A DNA stretch of 64,000 bases from Gracilaria domingensis. Lineage: Eukaryota; Rhodophyta; Florideophyceae; Gracilariales; Gracilariaceae. Numbering within the stretch: the first letter of the stretch is position 1; the number at the start of each line of letters is the position of its first letter. The position numbers and the translations under genes were made by a program. The stretch is taken from the NCBI GenBank assembly GCA_022539475.1, contig VCMS01000127.1:104807-168806 (forward strand), read 5' to 3'. The notes under the pieces are model-generated. The model saw nothing but the letters and a program-made list of their open reading frames with translations. It was not told the origin of the DNA and made no database searches. Positions 10,481-21,139 of this stretch are shown here, one piece after another.

Positions 10481-13328
10481 TTAAGATTGAGTCGGTGAGT
10501 CGTCTTCCAACTTTGCCCTGAGAAAGGCTCGTATATCATCAGACAACGCTTTGATCCTTGAGCTGTTCAACGAGACACATGGTGCATCTGCAACCGTTTC
10601 ACCACGAGATATTACATCTCGAAGATGTGCTGCACGTTGCAGAATAAATCTCGGAACTTGGGCCTCCAGTGCGCAGTGCAAGGCCCTCGATTCATGACCA
10701 AGAGACCCTGGGAGAAGCCGATAGGTTCTAATGATATCGCTTGTATTGTCCAAATCGAGAACAGTTCCTTCAGCTCTGCCCCGAGCAGCGATTCGAGGCT
10801 TTTTCGCCGAGTGCAATGTCCGACGACATTCTCTTGCAGTTCGCCGACGACTCTTTGGAGGTTCGGTACGTTGGACATTAGAAAGCTGTCTCGTTTGCAC
10901 TTCCATAGAGAACAACCCCATTCTTGGATTCGAAAGCGGAAGAAACTGATCTCCCAACATCTCTACGAAATTCGTTGCACACAATGTTATTGACATTTTG
11001 TCCTCAGTCGTAGCTAGTTCATGAATCACGCTAGCTAGAAGATTCATACCGTCCACCCCAGCAGTTCCAATACCAAATTCATCTAATAGGTTCAGAGATC
11101 GCCCAGGCTGTTTTCCAAACATTCTCGCAACTTGAGAAGCATCTGTGAAGAACATAGAGCCGCTCGTCATCGATTCAAGAGCTGAGATTCGACCGTTGAT
11201 GGAGTCAATAATAACCATTCTGGCACTCTTACTAGGGACACAGGACCCAATTTGCGCCAAGACGGTGATCAGCGCGACCTGAGTCAGGTATATTGATTTG
11301 CCCGAAAAGTTTGGACTTTTGAGGTATTCGAGTACCATGGAAAGAACGAAACCATGAGTTAGTTCACAAAACACAGAAAGTCGTATTCGTTTGGAATTGT
11401 GCCTGGTTTGAACGAACTTACCCACTCAAAACATGAACATCTCCTAACCGGATTCTCGTAGAGTTTGGTACGAAAGCTGGAACCATAAGCTCCATGAGTG
11501 GATGTCTACCTTCCACAATTTCAAGCCCATGGTCATCACTGACGAGCACAGGCGCTGTCCATGAATACTCATTGGCAGCGACAGCGAAAGCTTGCAGACA
11601 ATCCAATGTCTTCACGATGGATGCCATTTCCGTTACAGCAAAGGCGTAGTCAAGCAGCTTGGCTTCTAAATACCGACATGCATGCTCCTCGAGCTCCAGA
11701 ATTGTTGCCCCGATATCACCAACCTCTTCATCCAAATCGTGACACTTTTGATTCTTGAAGTGATAACCATCATCGTCTGACTTGAACCTGAAGGACATAC
11801 CGTGTTCCTCAAATCTTTCTATTCCGATATCCTCACATTCTTGATCAGGAACTGCAATGAGAAAACCAATTTGTGTTACATACTTGAAGTGAAATGATCT
11901 GATTCGGAGGGCGTGGGTATTCTCAGCCATCTTTTCCAATTCATCTATTCCAACCTTCGTAAGAAAGTCGTCAAGACCGCTTTGCATGCGTTTTAAGTCA
12001 TCAATTTCCGCACTGAAACCTGGGGCAACGACCATTCTTCCAGTCGCCCTGCATTCCTCGAAGTCTACTGCGCTCTCAATCCACCTTGTTGGCTCTCGAA
12101 GATGGCTTTCATTCACCCTTAGTGCACGTGTGACAGGAGAAGAGCGTGAAAACCTTTCATCTTCTTGGGCAGCAGTTTTCAGCGCCTCGATGATGAAAAT
12201 AAATGAAGAGGTAGACGAATGGAAAGCTTTCCAATCTGTTGCAATTGTGGAATGCTTTTGAACTCGTCCCAGTATCCCCTCCACATTCTTGACACCGCTT
12301 AATGCATCTCTGATTGTAGTCAGTAGAGCACGTCTTGAGTTGTTTCGCAAGCTTTGCACGCAAACCTGTCTGTCTTGGATTTCATTGAGATCAGTTGATG
12401 GGTACATCAGCCAAGACCGAAGAAGATGTCTCCCGGCAGCTGTTTTCACGTGATCCTTGAGGATTCCGAACAAAGAGACGCCCTCTTTTCCTCGAAGTCC
12501 CCCCCGACCTAAAGGATGAAGTTCGTGACTAAAAATTTGCAATGCTTGGCTCACATTCGGACTTAATCGCATCGTGCTGTTGTAGTTCTTTGGATGGATA
12601 CCGTTAACGCGTATTTCATCAGAATCGTCTCGTAATGCACCGAGGACCCCTTGTTGAAGAATACACGAAAGAAGCCCACCCACAGAGCGAATAATGACGT
12701 TTTCGCTGCCAAGGACATGCGAAAGATACAAGAGCCGAGATTCTGGTGTTAGATTCTTTGGCATGTCGCCCACTGTTACCAACGAGCACAGCTCCTTGGC
12801 TTTGTTAAGGCTGAATTCAGTACTTGGAATGAAGGAGATGGAGTTCTCAAGTTCTGAATCGCTAACTGTGCCCGAATTTGCAGTTGACGGTCTGTGACTA
12901 GAGTTCGGCATTTGGGATTGCTCTCGTGCGGTTCGAGGCACAAAGTTCGGGCGAATTGCACTGATAAACCCTTCATTATCTTGGTACGGAATCGGTAAGA
13001 CGATATAGCATTGGTCGTACATGGAAACAATACGGGAAGCATTATGATAGTCATCAGCACACGACACTCTATCACATCAAAATTAGGGAAGACAGTTAGA
13101 TCAAATCTACGACTAGTTGAGAAGGTGCATTAGAGGAACTAACCTTGAAATGAAAATGCTGTTGACAGAAGAATCATATACAGCCACACCCAGGTGCTTC
13201 TTTTCCTCAACAAAGGAGATGAGCACCCTTTTCTCTACAAATAGTGTTAGACTTTTGACGCCAAATGCAGCTAACGCTTGGTACGAAGCTGGATTGAAAA
13301 TACTGACCATTGGAGTTGTTGTACACAT
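10481..13328 (-). CDS. MSH5: MutS homologue MSH5 (3 exons)
   Basis: Exons (minus strand) 13328-13144, 13068-11422 and 11315-10481 sum to 2667 nt, an exact multiple of three, giving about 888 residues. Introns are 75 nt and 106 nt with GT and AG ends; the second splits the Walker A codons, and splicing restores GPNFSGKS. Landmarks: 'EKKHLGVAVYD' at the start, the core block 'EGVSLFGILKDHVKTAAGR', the clamp region, 'GRHPLMELMVPAFVPNSTR', then the ATPase with 'NLLDEFGIGTAGVDG' (Walker B and D-loop) and 'ATNF'. This order and wording fit MSH5 rather than MSH2/3/6; the mismatch-reading Phe-x-Glu domain is absent. MSH5 pairs with MSH4 to stabilise meiotic crossover intermediates, so meiosis is implied. 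The start is the first ATG of exon 1. Confidence 0.92.
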
Positions 13329-14696
13329 CTCTCTCACCTTCCGAACGTGATGGAACCTCTGAACGAGAGTTCGATCTAGATGGGACAAAACCCCATTTTC
13401 CACCTCGTAGGACTTTCGCCATTTGGACGAGAGGTGAAACGTTTGTGCCTGAAACGAGCGCGACGTGGATTTGAAAGCTTGGCTTTGTCACGGCAAGCGG
13501 ATGTTTCTCCTCTGGGCCAAAGTTCGCTCGTTTTCTTCGTCGCAGTTCGGACCTGATGAACTGAACTGAGTGCCAATGGTGGAACAAAGGAGCTGAAGCG
13601 AGGGTACAACACGCACCCGGCTTTATGAAGTTCCCAGGGAACGCACTCTTCTTTGCCGGATCAAGTTTAGTTTCGCTACACGGATGAGTTGGTACGTACG
13701 AAAACAAAAGTACACGAAACGAAAATACGACAAGTGGAAAACATGAACAGAAACGAAGAAGCCAGCAAACCAACAATGTACACCTTTTCGATGTTTCCTT
13801 CACAAAGATGTAATCATCTTGAAATAGATACTTGGCGAAGATGAGCACCAAGAGAATAGGATACCAGAGTTGAACTAAGGGGGATTGAATTCATCTTCTA
13901 GCACACGCAGTTTTCTTGAGGGCGCCCCGAGTGATATACTTAGTTCTCTAGAGCTCTGGTGGCGACTTGAAGATGGACCCGTCTGGTACGCATTCTCTTA
14001 GCTCCATTGCCAACGCTCCAAACTGCGATGGTCCTTGTACCAGCTAGCTCCGTTACTTTTGCTCTCTGTATCCATTTCTCTAGCTGCGGCGTTGAACCGG
14101 AGACCACGTAGTTCGCGTTGGATCGTGGTTGCTTCTTTGATGGTCTCCTAATGGAATGGCTGTCTGCTAGATGGCAGCGAGTATCTTTTTGGCGTCTAAG
14201 CTATGTCGGGTACATCAGTTATGCTCGTCTGTCTTTTCTGGAGGGGCTTTAGTCTCACGGAGACGATGCAGGAGGTGAGGTGACTGCGCGCCGATAAGCA
14301 TCGGATACTGCTTGGCCCGCGTTTTAATGACATGGCAATGAAACACATACTTGTTCACCCAATTGACATAGGGCTTGTCGTGACCGAAAGGCATGAAAGC
14401 TTTCGGCTCTTCTCATATCGCAACGGTCAACAACAACGGTACTCGCTGAAAGCTCCTTAGGTTAAACAAATTCGGCAACACACACCTCCAGCACTCCCTC
14501 AATGACTCCTCCGGTGACCGAAGTTCGGTCCAGTACGAGTAGACAGGGGTGCACCAGAAATTACGCTCGGAGAAGTAGAGATCGAACGAACGCAAGAAAA
14601 GCGGTCGAGTGACGGGTCAGCAAAGAAAAACCCTGAGATTTCAACCGAAACCGAGTTCGATAATACAACGTGCCAAAATCAAGCTTCTATGATTTC
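13329..14696. other. Intergenic stretch between MSH5 and PurN genes
   Basis: About 1.4 kb between the divergent starts of MSH5 and the formyltransferase gene. A 214-codon minus-strand frame starting near 13851 overlaps MSH5 exon 1 in another phase and shows no domain. Nothing else is supportable. Confidence 0.4.
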
Positions 14697-15746
14697 ATGT
14701 CCCGGAGAAGGCGTGGGAATTGCGAGATTGTGACAAAGATCGTTTCTATCAATCGCGATATTACAATGCTACGGTTGGAGGAGAATCGTTCCCTGACTTG
14801 CACAGAAGTATACAAAACCACTTCATGCTTTGTTCAACAAGCCCGGGTTACAATACTTGACAATACGAACCACAGTAGTCTTCATCTAGAAAATGGAGGC
14901 AGGCGACCAAATACTTGCAATCGAACAACCAAACTCAGAACGAAGACGCGTTTGAAAGCTGCACCTTTGTTCACCCCAGTGAAATGTTCAGTGCCGAAGC
15001 CAGAACCTCACTCAAATCAATTGCTGCGCATTGCGGTTATGGTTTCCGGCAGTGGCCGGTCTTTACAGAATGTCTGCGAGCAGATTACCTCTGGCCAGAT
15101 GGAGGGATGTCAAGTAAATCTTGTGATCGCGAGCAAACCAACCGCGGGTGCAATTTCTCGTGCGGAACACTTTGGTGTTCCAACGCGTGTTGTCCGACAG
15201 AAAGATTATGACGGAAATGTGGAGAGTTTCAGTGGAGCGATATCACATTTGCTCGATGAGTTTAAGATCGACCTCGTGGTAATGGCTGGTTGGATGCATT
15301 TCTATCTAATACCGCCGCGATATGACGGCAAAGTTATTAATATTCATCCAAGTTTGATTCCTTCTTTCTGTGGAAAAGGATACTATGGGAATCTTGTTCA
15401 TGAAGCAGTTGTAAGTTGTAATGACCGAATCTTTGCAGCACCTTAAGGCCTTTCACAACAGCCTGACATTTCTTAACTTCCATACCGATGACAGATCAAG
15501 TTTGGAGCGAAAATTACGGGTTGTACGGTCCATTTGGCCGATAACCAATACGACCACGGGCCTATTATTATACAGAAAGCTGTCCCAGTGTTCGACACAG
15601 ACACAACCGAAGTACTTGCACGACGGGTTTTTGAAAAAGAGAAGGAAGCACTACCAGAGGCAATCCAACTGTTTGTTGATGGTAGGCTTTCCGTTGATAA
15701 CGGAATCATCCGAATTGCCGGAATTAACAAACAAGCGCCACTCTAA
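14697..15746 (+). CDS. Phosphoribosylglycinamide formyltransferase (PurN)
   Basis: Exons 14697-15410 and 15495-15746 (intron 84 nt, GTAAGT to ACAG, phase 0) give about 321 residues. The enzyme transfers formyl from 10-formyl-THF to GAR in step 3 of purine synthesis. Seen: 'IAVMVSGSGRSLQNV' (phosphate loop), 'KINIHPSLIP'-type catalytic Asn/His block (here 'VINIHPSLIPSF'), and 'TVHLADNQYDHGPIIIQ' with the second catalytic His and Asp. The catalytic core starts near residue 115; the basic, hydroxylated N-terminus before it is probably a plastid or mitochondrial transit peptide. It is monofunctional, as in plants and bacteria, not fused to GARS/AIRS. The frame opens upstream at a GTG, but 14697 is the first ATG. 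Confidence 0.9.
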
Positions 15747-16030
15747 ATGATTGATAGCCCAACTTTGCTCTGTCCGTGTATATCCGTATTCTAGGACATG
15801 AATGGGCTGGGCGTTTTGACAATCACGCGCATTTTAAATATCCCATGCGCCCAAGTGTCGTTCGTGCTGGGTATGGCGCTTAACGCATCAAACTTCTTAT
15901 CGGTCATAAGTGCAACACATAAAGGTCTATTTTTCCCACTTCTGGATATAAGGGCGTCATCGTCAAATCTTTCTTCCGCATAAACATCTTGCGTACAGGC
16001 AGAAATGGACGCAATGATTGCAAGGCATTG
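15747..16030. other. 3'-to-3' intergenic gap
   Basis: PurN and SF3B6 converge here. Open frames of about 60 codons exist on both strands but match nothing recognised; they are treated as 3' UTR of both genes. Confidence 0.4.
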
Positions 16031-16512
16031 TTATGATTTCTTCGCCAATTTCTTCGGTTGATGGTAAAGCACCTACATTCAAACCGATGGGATACCAGAG
16101 AAACAGGGTTGTCAGAAACTCAGACTTGACGCACTTTCGAATGAGTTGTTTACTTCACTTACAATTAGATAACGTCCTGCAACTTGAAACCCATTTAGGC
16201 TCTCACACGCATTCTTTGCTTCAAAAATGTCTTCGTACACAACATAAGCTGTCCCTCGAGTGCTGTTTGACGTTCCGAGTCGAATTTGTCTGATCGCTCC
16301 ATATTTTCCAAATATGTCATATATATCCTCTGTGCTTATTTTGTACGGCAAACTTCTGCACATGTGCAAGAACATGGGGAAGAGGAGAAATTGATGTCAG
16401 TCAGAACTATTCACTTAAGAACTTATCAACAGTCAACATACTTCACGAACAATATTCGGTTTACATCTGGGGGTAAACGCATTCCCCCTCCAACGTGCTG
16501 CATCGTGCTCAT
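16031..16512 (-). CDS. SF3B6: Splicing factor SF3b p14 (SF3B6), 3 exons
   Basis: Exons (minus strand) 16512-16442, 16355-16163 and 16072-16031 total 306 nt, giving 101 residues. Introns begin GTATGT and GTAAGT and end GCAG and GTAG. The protein is a single RRM with family wording: '[12 protein letters not shown]', '[19 protein letters not shown]', 'IRQIRLG', '[19 protein letters not shown]' and '[17 protein letters not shown]'. SF3B6 sits in the SF3b part of U2 snRNP near the branch-point adenosine, held by SF3B1. The third exon is only 42 nt. The human protein is about 125 residues; here the lysine-rich tail is shorter. Confidence 0.92.
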
Positions 16513-17032
16513 AGGTGCGCTAGGGGTCTAGCTCAGAAGGCAAAGCTTTTTGATACGTGCGAAGACGAGTGTTAGCCTTCTACCCTTGGTAACTCTAAAC
16601 ACCGATGGTCAACTTCATGCACTTGTTCACATTCTCAGAAATGTAGGAGGCCAAAGAAAGCAAAAAACGAAAAAAAACTGAATTTGTTTTGGAAACATAC
16701 AAAAATGTGTCAACTCTGGTTTAGTCTCCAAATCGGCCAATGAACAGTGCTTTTCGTCAGCGGGAGAGCAGATGTTCAGGTTGGTTCTTATCGTAAAGTC
16801 GCGACAAACGTAATCGTTGACGATACTACCCTTGGTATACTCGATTACGGCGGATCGTGAATTGTCGTGCATTAATTCCTCTTCGGGCCTTCAGCAGCGA
16901 GTTTTGGGGCGCAGCGTTCGACTCTTCATCGGTCTTCAGGATCAACTTCGCGTGGGACGGCAACATACTGGCGACTCACAAAGAGCATTGATATCTAGTC
17001 AACACTTCGTGGGACTTTCTTGTTAACTGAAA

Positions 17033-17637
17033 ATGGCTGACGAATACGACCCTGAAAACTTTTCAGTGAGGGTATGTTGAAACAGATCTTGTTGTTGTTG
17101 GTGGCAATGCAAATTCTAATGTTTATATACTTTTACGGCGTATACGAAGGTTTCCCAAAGCTTAATCAAAGTTCTGACCGGCCAAGCTTCAGAACCAGGA
17201 CCGATTCAACCCAGGAATGCCAGAGAAGCATCATTAGTGGAAGCAGTAAGTAGCCCCCTATGCACAGCCCGGGTCTTTGTGTCCTGAATGATGTTTTCAT
17301 AGAAACTAACTCGCTTTATGTTTAGCTTCGAAGGGAAGGCCGGCTGCAACGGATGGTAATGCTTCGAGAGATGAAAGATTCTCAGTTAAAAGAAGCCGAC
17401 GAACGGGAGCAAAAGGCTCGTGAAGCCCTCACGAGCAGCGTGACAGCTTTGGATAAGAAGTTGAACGATTTGAATTTTCCAAGCGGAGCTTCAGAAACGT
17501 TTAAGCCGTGTGCTGCTTTCCGCGAACGAATCACGACTTGCTACAAAGTGAATGGGAAGGACAACCCACTGGCGTGCGCTGGAGAGGTCGAAGCTTTCTC
17601 AGAATGTGCGAAGCAATTGAGCAGGATTAGTAATTAG
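17033..17637 (+). CDS. CHCH-domain mitochondrial protein, Mic19-like (3 exons)
   Basis: Exons 17033-17071, 17150-17245 and 17326-17637, all phase 0, give 148 residues. Introns are 78 and 80 nt. A short N-terminus ('MADEYDPENFSVRVSQSLIK') leads into a charged helical segment, and a C-terminal CHCH motif carries paired cysteines ('FRERITTCYKVN' ... 'CAGEVEAFSECAKQL'). This architecture (N-terminal myristoyl-type or disordered region, coiled helix, C-terminal twin CX9C-like pair) resembles Mic19/CHCHD3 of the MICOS complex at crista junctions, imported through Mia40. The N-terminal glycine for myristoylation is missing (second residue Ala). Another CHCH protein cannot be excluded. Confidence 0.7.
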
Positions 17638-17713
17638 CGAAAACTGTGTAGTTATGTACATTTTAATGAGGGTTCGAATGCTGTACATCGATTGCTAGTA
17701 CTCTACGGAAACA

Positions 17714-19351
17714 TTAGACGTCGGTAGTGGGGGATTCGTAACCGGTTCCCTTCCATGTGGAACTGCTTCCGACCCTTTGACCAGATTCTGTGTTATAGGA
17801 CGCACTTCTTCTTGGGCGATTTGTGGACATGAAATCATCATCGGACGAAGAGCGCGTCGATGAGTTTTTCCTGCTTGCTTCGTCTGACGTCACAGAAGAT
17901 CCATCTGTGCCAAGTTCGTTCCTCGACTTCCACCATGGTTGGTAGTTGGACTGTGTCTTCAAAATCTTTGCGCTATCCTCCAGTATGGAAATTAGTTTTG
18001 GTGCCCCATAAATATACATGAGCTCTCGTGCGGATATGAACTCTGTTGCGGGTTGCCCCAGAGCAAGTAAAGCAATTACAATCGAAAAGAGTAAGGATGT
18101 GGCACAAGAGCAAAGCCATACTATTGAAATACCAGAAATAACACTCAGCGGGCTGTTGTCGCACATGTGAAACGCCAACTTGCCGGCAAACATACGCTGC
18201 TCATCACAGTCCTTGTACGTGCGAATTCTACTTCGCATCCATCGCTTGGCCTGGTTCCATCGAGCAGCGTTCCGTAGTTCCGACATGGCATCGAATGCCT
18301 GGGTGAACTCTGGAATACCGTCACTGGCTGCGAAGAAAGTAGTCACATGACGCAGCGCTTCTCCAGTTACTGGTGATTCGGATGGACAAGTCAAACCATA
18401 TCGTTCAAACATGCTGTCGTAAGCAATATTGCCCAACTCATCTGGTGAATCCCTCGCTTGAATATCAATGAACGCATGGTATTCGTGCAGCGACGTACAA
18501 AAATCTGCGGTGGCTACGGCAAGCATGGTTGAAACTGCGGAATGAGACCAGACGGCTAGCAACGGAATAGCGAGTAATGAAAAGGTTACTATGCGAATCA
18601 CCCTGCTCTTCGACGCTGACAGGTCACATACCACGGGCAGTGCGAGGCCAAGCAAGACGACCAGTAGAACAACCAAGGAGAACCAGAAAAAGGCTCGTGA
18701 TAGATTAGAAATTCTCCGATCAATCTTATTCATGTTGTTAAGAAGCACATCTGCCGACTTGAAAGCGTCTCGAAAATTGCGTGTGTTCGATCGAAAAAGG
18801 GTGACGACGATACTGACAGTTTCGTCTGCGGAAAACGACGAAATGTCCACCTTTTCAGCCCGATTAGCAAACTGTACGAGAGCGTTGACGGGTGTTTGGA
18901 AGACATATGTGAGCGTTCGTTGCACGCCTTGTATAGCAAGCTTGGCGTCATGAACCGAATAACGTATGAGAAAGACATTTGAAAGCGCCAAGCAGACGCA
19001 AAGCGCGATGCAAAAATGGAGAAAACTGGTGAAGATTAGAAACAGCTTAGCGGTTCTATCCCTGTTATCGGGATGAGACTCATTGGAGTCATCGGCGCCA
19101 GGGACGATAGCTTTTTTGTGACAAAAGTAAAAGACTGCGATCAAAGTGGCCAAGAGAAAAACTGCGGCGAGAACAGCGTAAGGAATGACGAGCTTGTACA
19201 ATGACACTCGGTAGGCAGCAGAGAGCGAAAAGCGACGAAACGGGGAGAATCTGGGGTACGCTCGAAAGAAGCGAGTGGCAACGGCTACTGGCCGTGGAAC
19301 GACGAAATCGACGGCCGCGGAGAGGGCGGCATAGCCGCGCGGGAGCGTCAT
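17714..19351 (-). CDS. Tweety/prominin-like five-pass membrane protein
   Basis: 545 residues from the first in-frame ATG (the frame is open to 19417 without an ATG). Five hydrophobic helices are visible: 'YAVLAAVFLLATLIAVFYF', 'IALCVCLALSNVFLI', 'FFWFSLVVLLVVLLGLALP', 'IVTFSLLAIPLLAVWS' and 'IVWLCSCATSLLFSIVIALL'. A long soluble loop lies between helices 2 and 3, a second between 4 and 5, and the tail is Ser-rich. This layout resembles tweety-homologue and prominin-like plasma membrane proteins, which plants and algae also have. The large loops contain several Cys that could form disulphides. No exact substrate or function can be given. The 5' end runs into a GC-rich island. Confidence 0.6.
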   Translation of the reverse strand: MTLPRGYAALSAAVDFVVPRPVAVATRFFRAYPRFSPFRRFSLSAAYRVSLYKLVIPYAVLAAVFLLATLIAVFYFCHKKAIVPGADDSNESHPDNRDRTAKLFLIFTSFLHFCIALCVCLALSNVFLIRYSVHDAKLAIQGVQRTLTYVFQTPVNALVQFANRAEKVDISSFSADETVSIVVTLFRSNTRNFRDAFKSADVLLNNMNKIDRRISNLSRAFFWFSLVVLLVVLLGLALPVVCDLSASKSRVIRIVTFSLLAIPLLAVWSHSAVSTMLAVATADFCTSLHEYHAFIDIQARDSPDELGNIAYDSMFERYGLTCPSESPVTGEALRHVTTFFAASDGIPEFTQAFDAMSELRNAARWNQAKRWMRSRIRTYKDCDEQRMFAGKLAFHMCDNSPLSVISGISIVWLCSCATSLLFSIVIALLALGQPATEFISARELMYIYGAPKLISILEDSAKILKTQSNYQPWWKSRNELGTDGSSVTSDEASRKNSSTRSSSDDDFMSTNRPRRSASYNTESGQRVGSSSTWKGTGYESPTTDV

Positions 19352-20405
19352 CGGGCAAACGGAGACGGGCGCAACGGACGGCGGATCGACGAGCGGTTCC
19401 GACGAGCGCAGGCTCAAGCGATGGCGGCCAAAGAAGGCGGTTCAGGGAGCTCAGGCAAGGCTCAACAAACGGGGTAGCACCGAACGGAAGGGCGTGAGCA
19501 TCCGGGAATGAGGCCGGCCAGAGAAGATACAAGCCCCGCGGCTGACGAAGTGTCACGCGAGCAGAGGAGGCACGCGCGGCGCGCCATGGCGGCGGCGCGG
19601 TGAACGGCCGAGGTATGACGCGCGCGAATCGCGGGCTCGAGACGTGGCGGCGGGCGGCTAACCGCGCGCCGCGGTGAGCCTCTGCGCCGCGCTGTGAAGA
19701 GCAACGGACCGACGTCGCGGCGGAACGTGGAGCCCGCGCCGAACGGCACGCTGCGCGCGCGCGCGAGAGAGCCGTGCCGCGCGCGGCGCAGCCGACCGTT
19801 TCGCGCGCGCGCTCACCACGTCGCCAGTCGCGGCGGCGCGCGCGCGCTACGTGGCGCCGTCGCCGGCGCGCCCCAAAAATGGAACTGCGCTCCGCCGTTT
19901 ACACGCCGTGGCGCAGCATGTGTCAGCTTTATACGGGCGTAATTATATACTCCAGCGAGCGGTACAACAAAAGCGCGCACCACGCCGCGCACGTCGGCAC
20001 CGTGTACGCTTGTGGCCGGGCCGCGTGCGGCAGCAGCGATGCTACCCGCAGTTTTTTCCACTCGCTCAAAAACATTCGCCCAAAATCATTCATTCCATCA
20101 GGCACATTGTTCACCCTGTTTGAAATGCTCTTCTCCTACTAGAAAAAGTTGTGTTACGCGTGCACGATCGAAATCATCGCACGTGGAGCAATCAGCACCA
20201 GCTTCGCCACGGAGGCCATTCAGATCGTTCCGTGCACCGCCTTCCCCACGCCGCCAGACAGTGCAAAGGTCCTCTTCGACAAGCCTCCGCTTTCACCTTA
20301 CGACAGCATTTCATCCGCCAGAGCAATTCCGAAGCACCAAAGAGTGTAAGTCCAACAAACGTCCTTTCGCCTCGTCCTTCAAAATCGCTCCCAGCCTGCC
20401 CTAGC
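19352..20405. other. GC-rich island, no gene recognised
   Basis: Very GC-rich DNA around 19,550-19,910 upstream of the membrane-protein gene, probably its promoter island. The many overlapping frames on both strands are typical of CpG-dense DNA. A frame at 20149-20349 reads smoothly but has no recognised domain and partly faces the SF3B5 3' end. Confidence 0.4.
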
Positions 20406-20690
20406 TTAACGCGCAAAGTCATCCAGGCTCTTCTTGCTCGGCGCTTCGCCACATGGTCGGTGCATTTTCTCTAGCAAGTTTAGTTTGACACGTCCGACTG
20501 AGATCCCTTCTGCGACGGCGAAGTAATGTAGCAACGACGGTCTTCCCAGATAGCTTGCGATCGAATCGCGGTGCTGGTTTGTCGCCCATTCGTGCTGTGT
20601 TGTCTCCGAATGGCCCGTGCCTACGTACTTAGAATGAAGATGCTCTAGCTGAGAGAAAGCTCCTCCGCTTTGTTGAGGGCCTGGTGCCAT
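20406..20690 (-). CDS. SF3B5: Splicing factor SF3b10 (SF3B5)
   Basis: 94 residues in a single exon, within the family's length of about 86. Family signature: 'SQLEHLHSKYVGTGHSETTQ', 'EWATNQHRDS', 'ASYLGRPSLLHYFAVAE' and 'RVKLNLLEKMHRPCG'. SF3B5 is a small structural subunit of the SF3b complex in U2 snRNP, contacting SF3B1 and SF3B3. It lies about 4 kb from SF3B6, on the same strand. The ATG is the only one giving the conserved N-terminus. Confidence 0.93.
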   Translation of the reverse strand: MAPGPQQSGGAFSQLEHLHSKYVGTGHSETTQHEWATNQHRDSIASYLGRPSLLHYFAVAEGISVGRVKLNLLEKMHRPCGEAPSKKSLDDFAR

Positions 20691-21139
20691 ATTTTCGATA
20701 CCTTGCGAGCGAACACGTCAACAAAGAGCCGAAGCAGCCTCCACTTTCAAACCAATTTGTTTCTCGTGTCGACCAACTTGGTACGAAGATAATTTCGTAG
20801 AACGAAGAACGTCCGCGCGCACTCTGTCTCGCATACCGGAATCCTGAAATAGAGCCCGATAATTGTATGATTGATTTCCATTGATGCTCAACACATATAT
20901 TTATTTTGCGCTAATTAAACCGTGTTCCCAAATTGGGAATCCCAATGTCCAGTACAGACAGAGAGTAGCTCTTCAGCTTCGTAGGACGGCGGCATAGATA
21001 TCTTCGCTGATTACAGACTGTCTAGGATCATTCGATGCAAATGTATGTCGTTTCCGCTCTAACCCACATTGTGAAAACGTCTCCGTTTAAGAGATAGCCA
21101 TTTGTTGCTCTAGCTTGTTTTCATCTTGCAGATAAAGCT
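20691..21139. other. Divergent promoter region of SF3B5 and the A49 gene
   Basis: About 450 bp separate the two start codons. A potential 3' splice site (TTTTCATCTTGCAG) lies 8 nt before the A49 ATG, so an upstream 5' exon for that gene is possible. No other feature is seen. Confidence 0.4.

Noticed and set aside
13207-13851. 214-codon minus-strand frame overlapping MSH5 exon 1
   Set aside because: Different phase from the conserved MSH5 exon, no domain, and no ATG-led homologous start.
15798-15983. Smooth frames on both strands between PurN and SF3B6
   Set aside because: Short, no family, and in the shared 3' UTR zone of two convergent genes.
20149-20349. 66-codon plus-strand frame
   Set aside because: Reads like protein but has no recognised domain and ends opposite the SF3B5 3' region.
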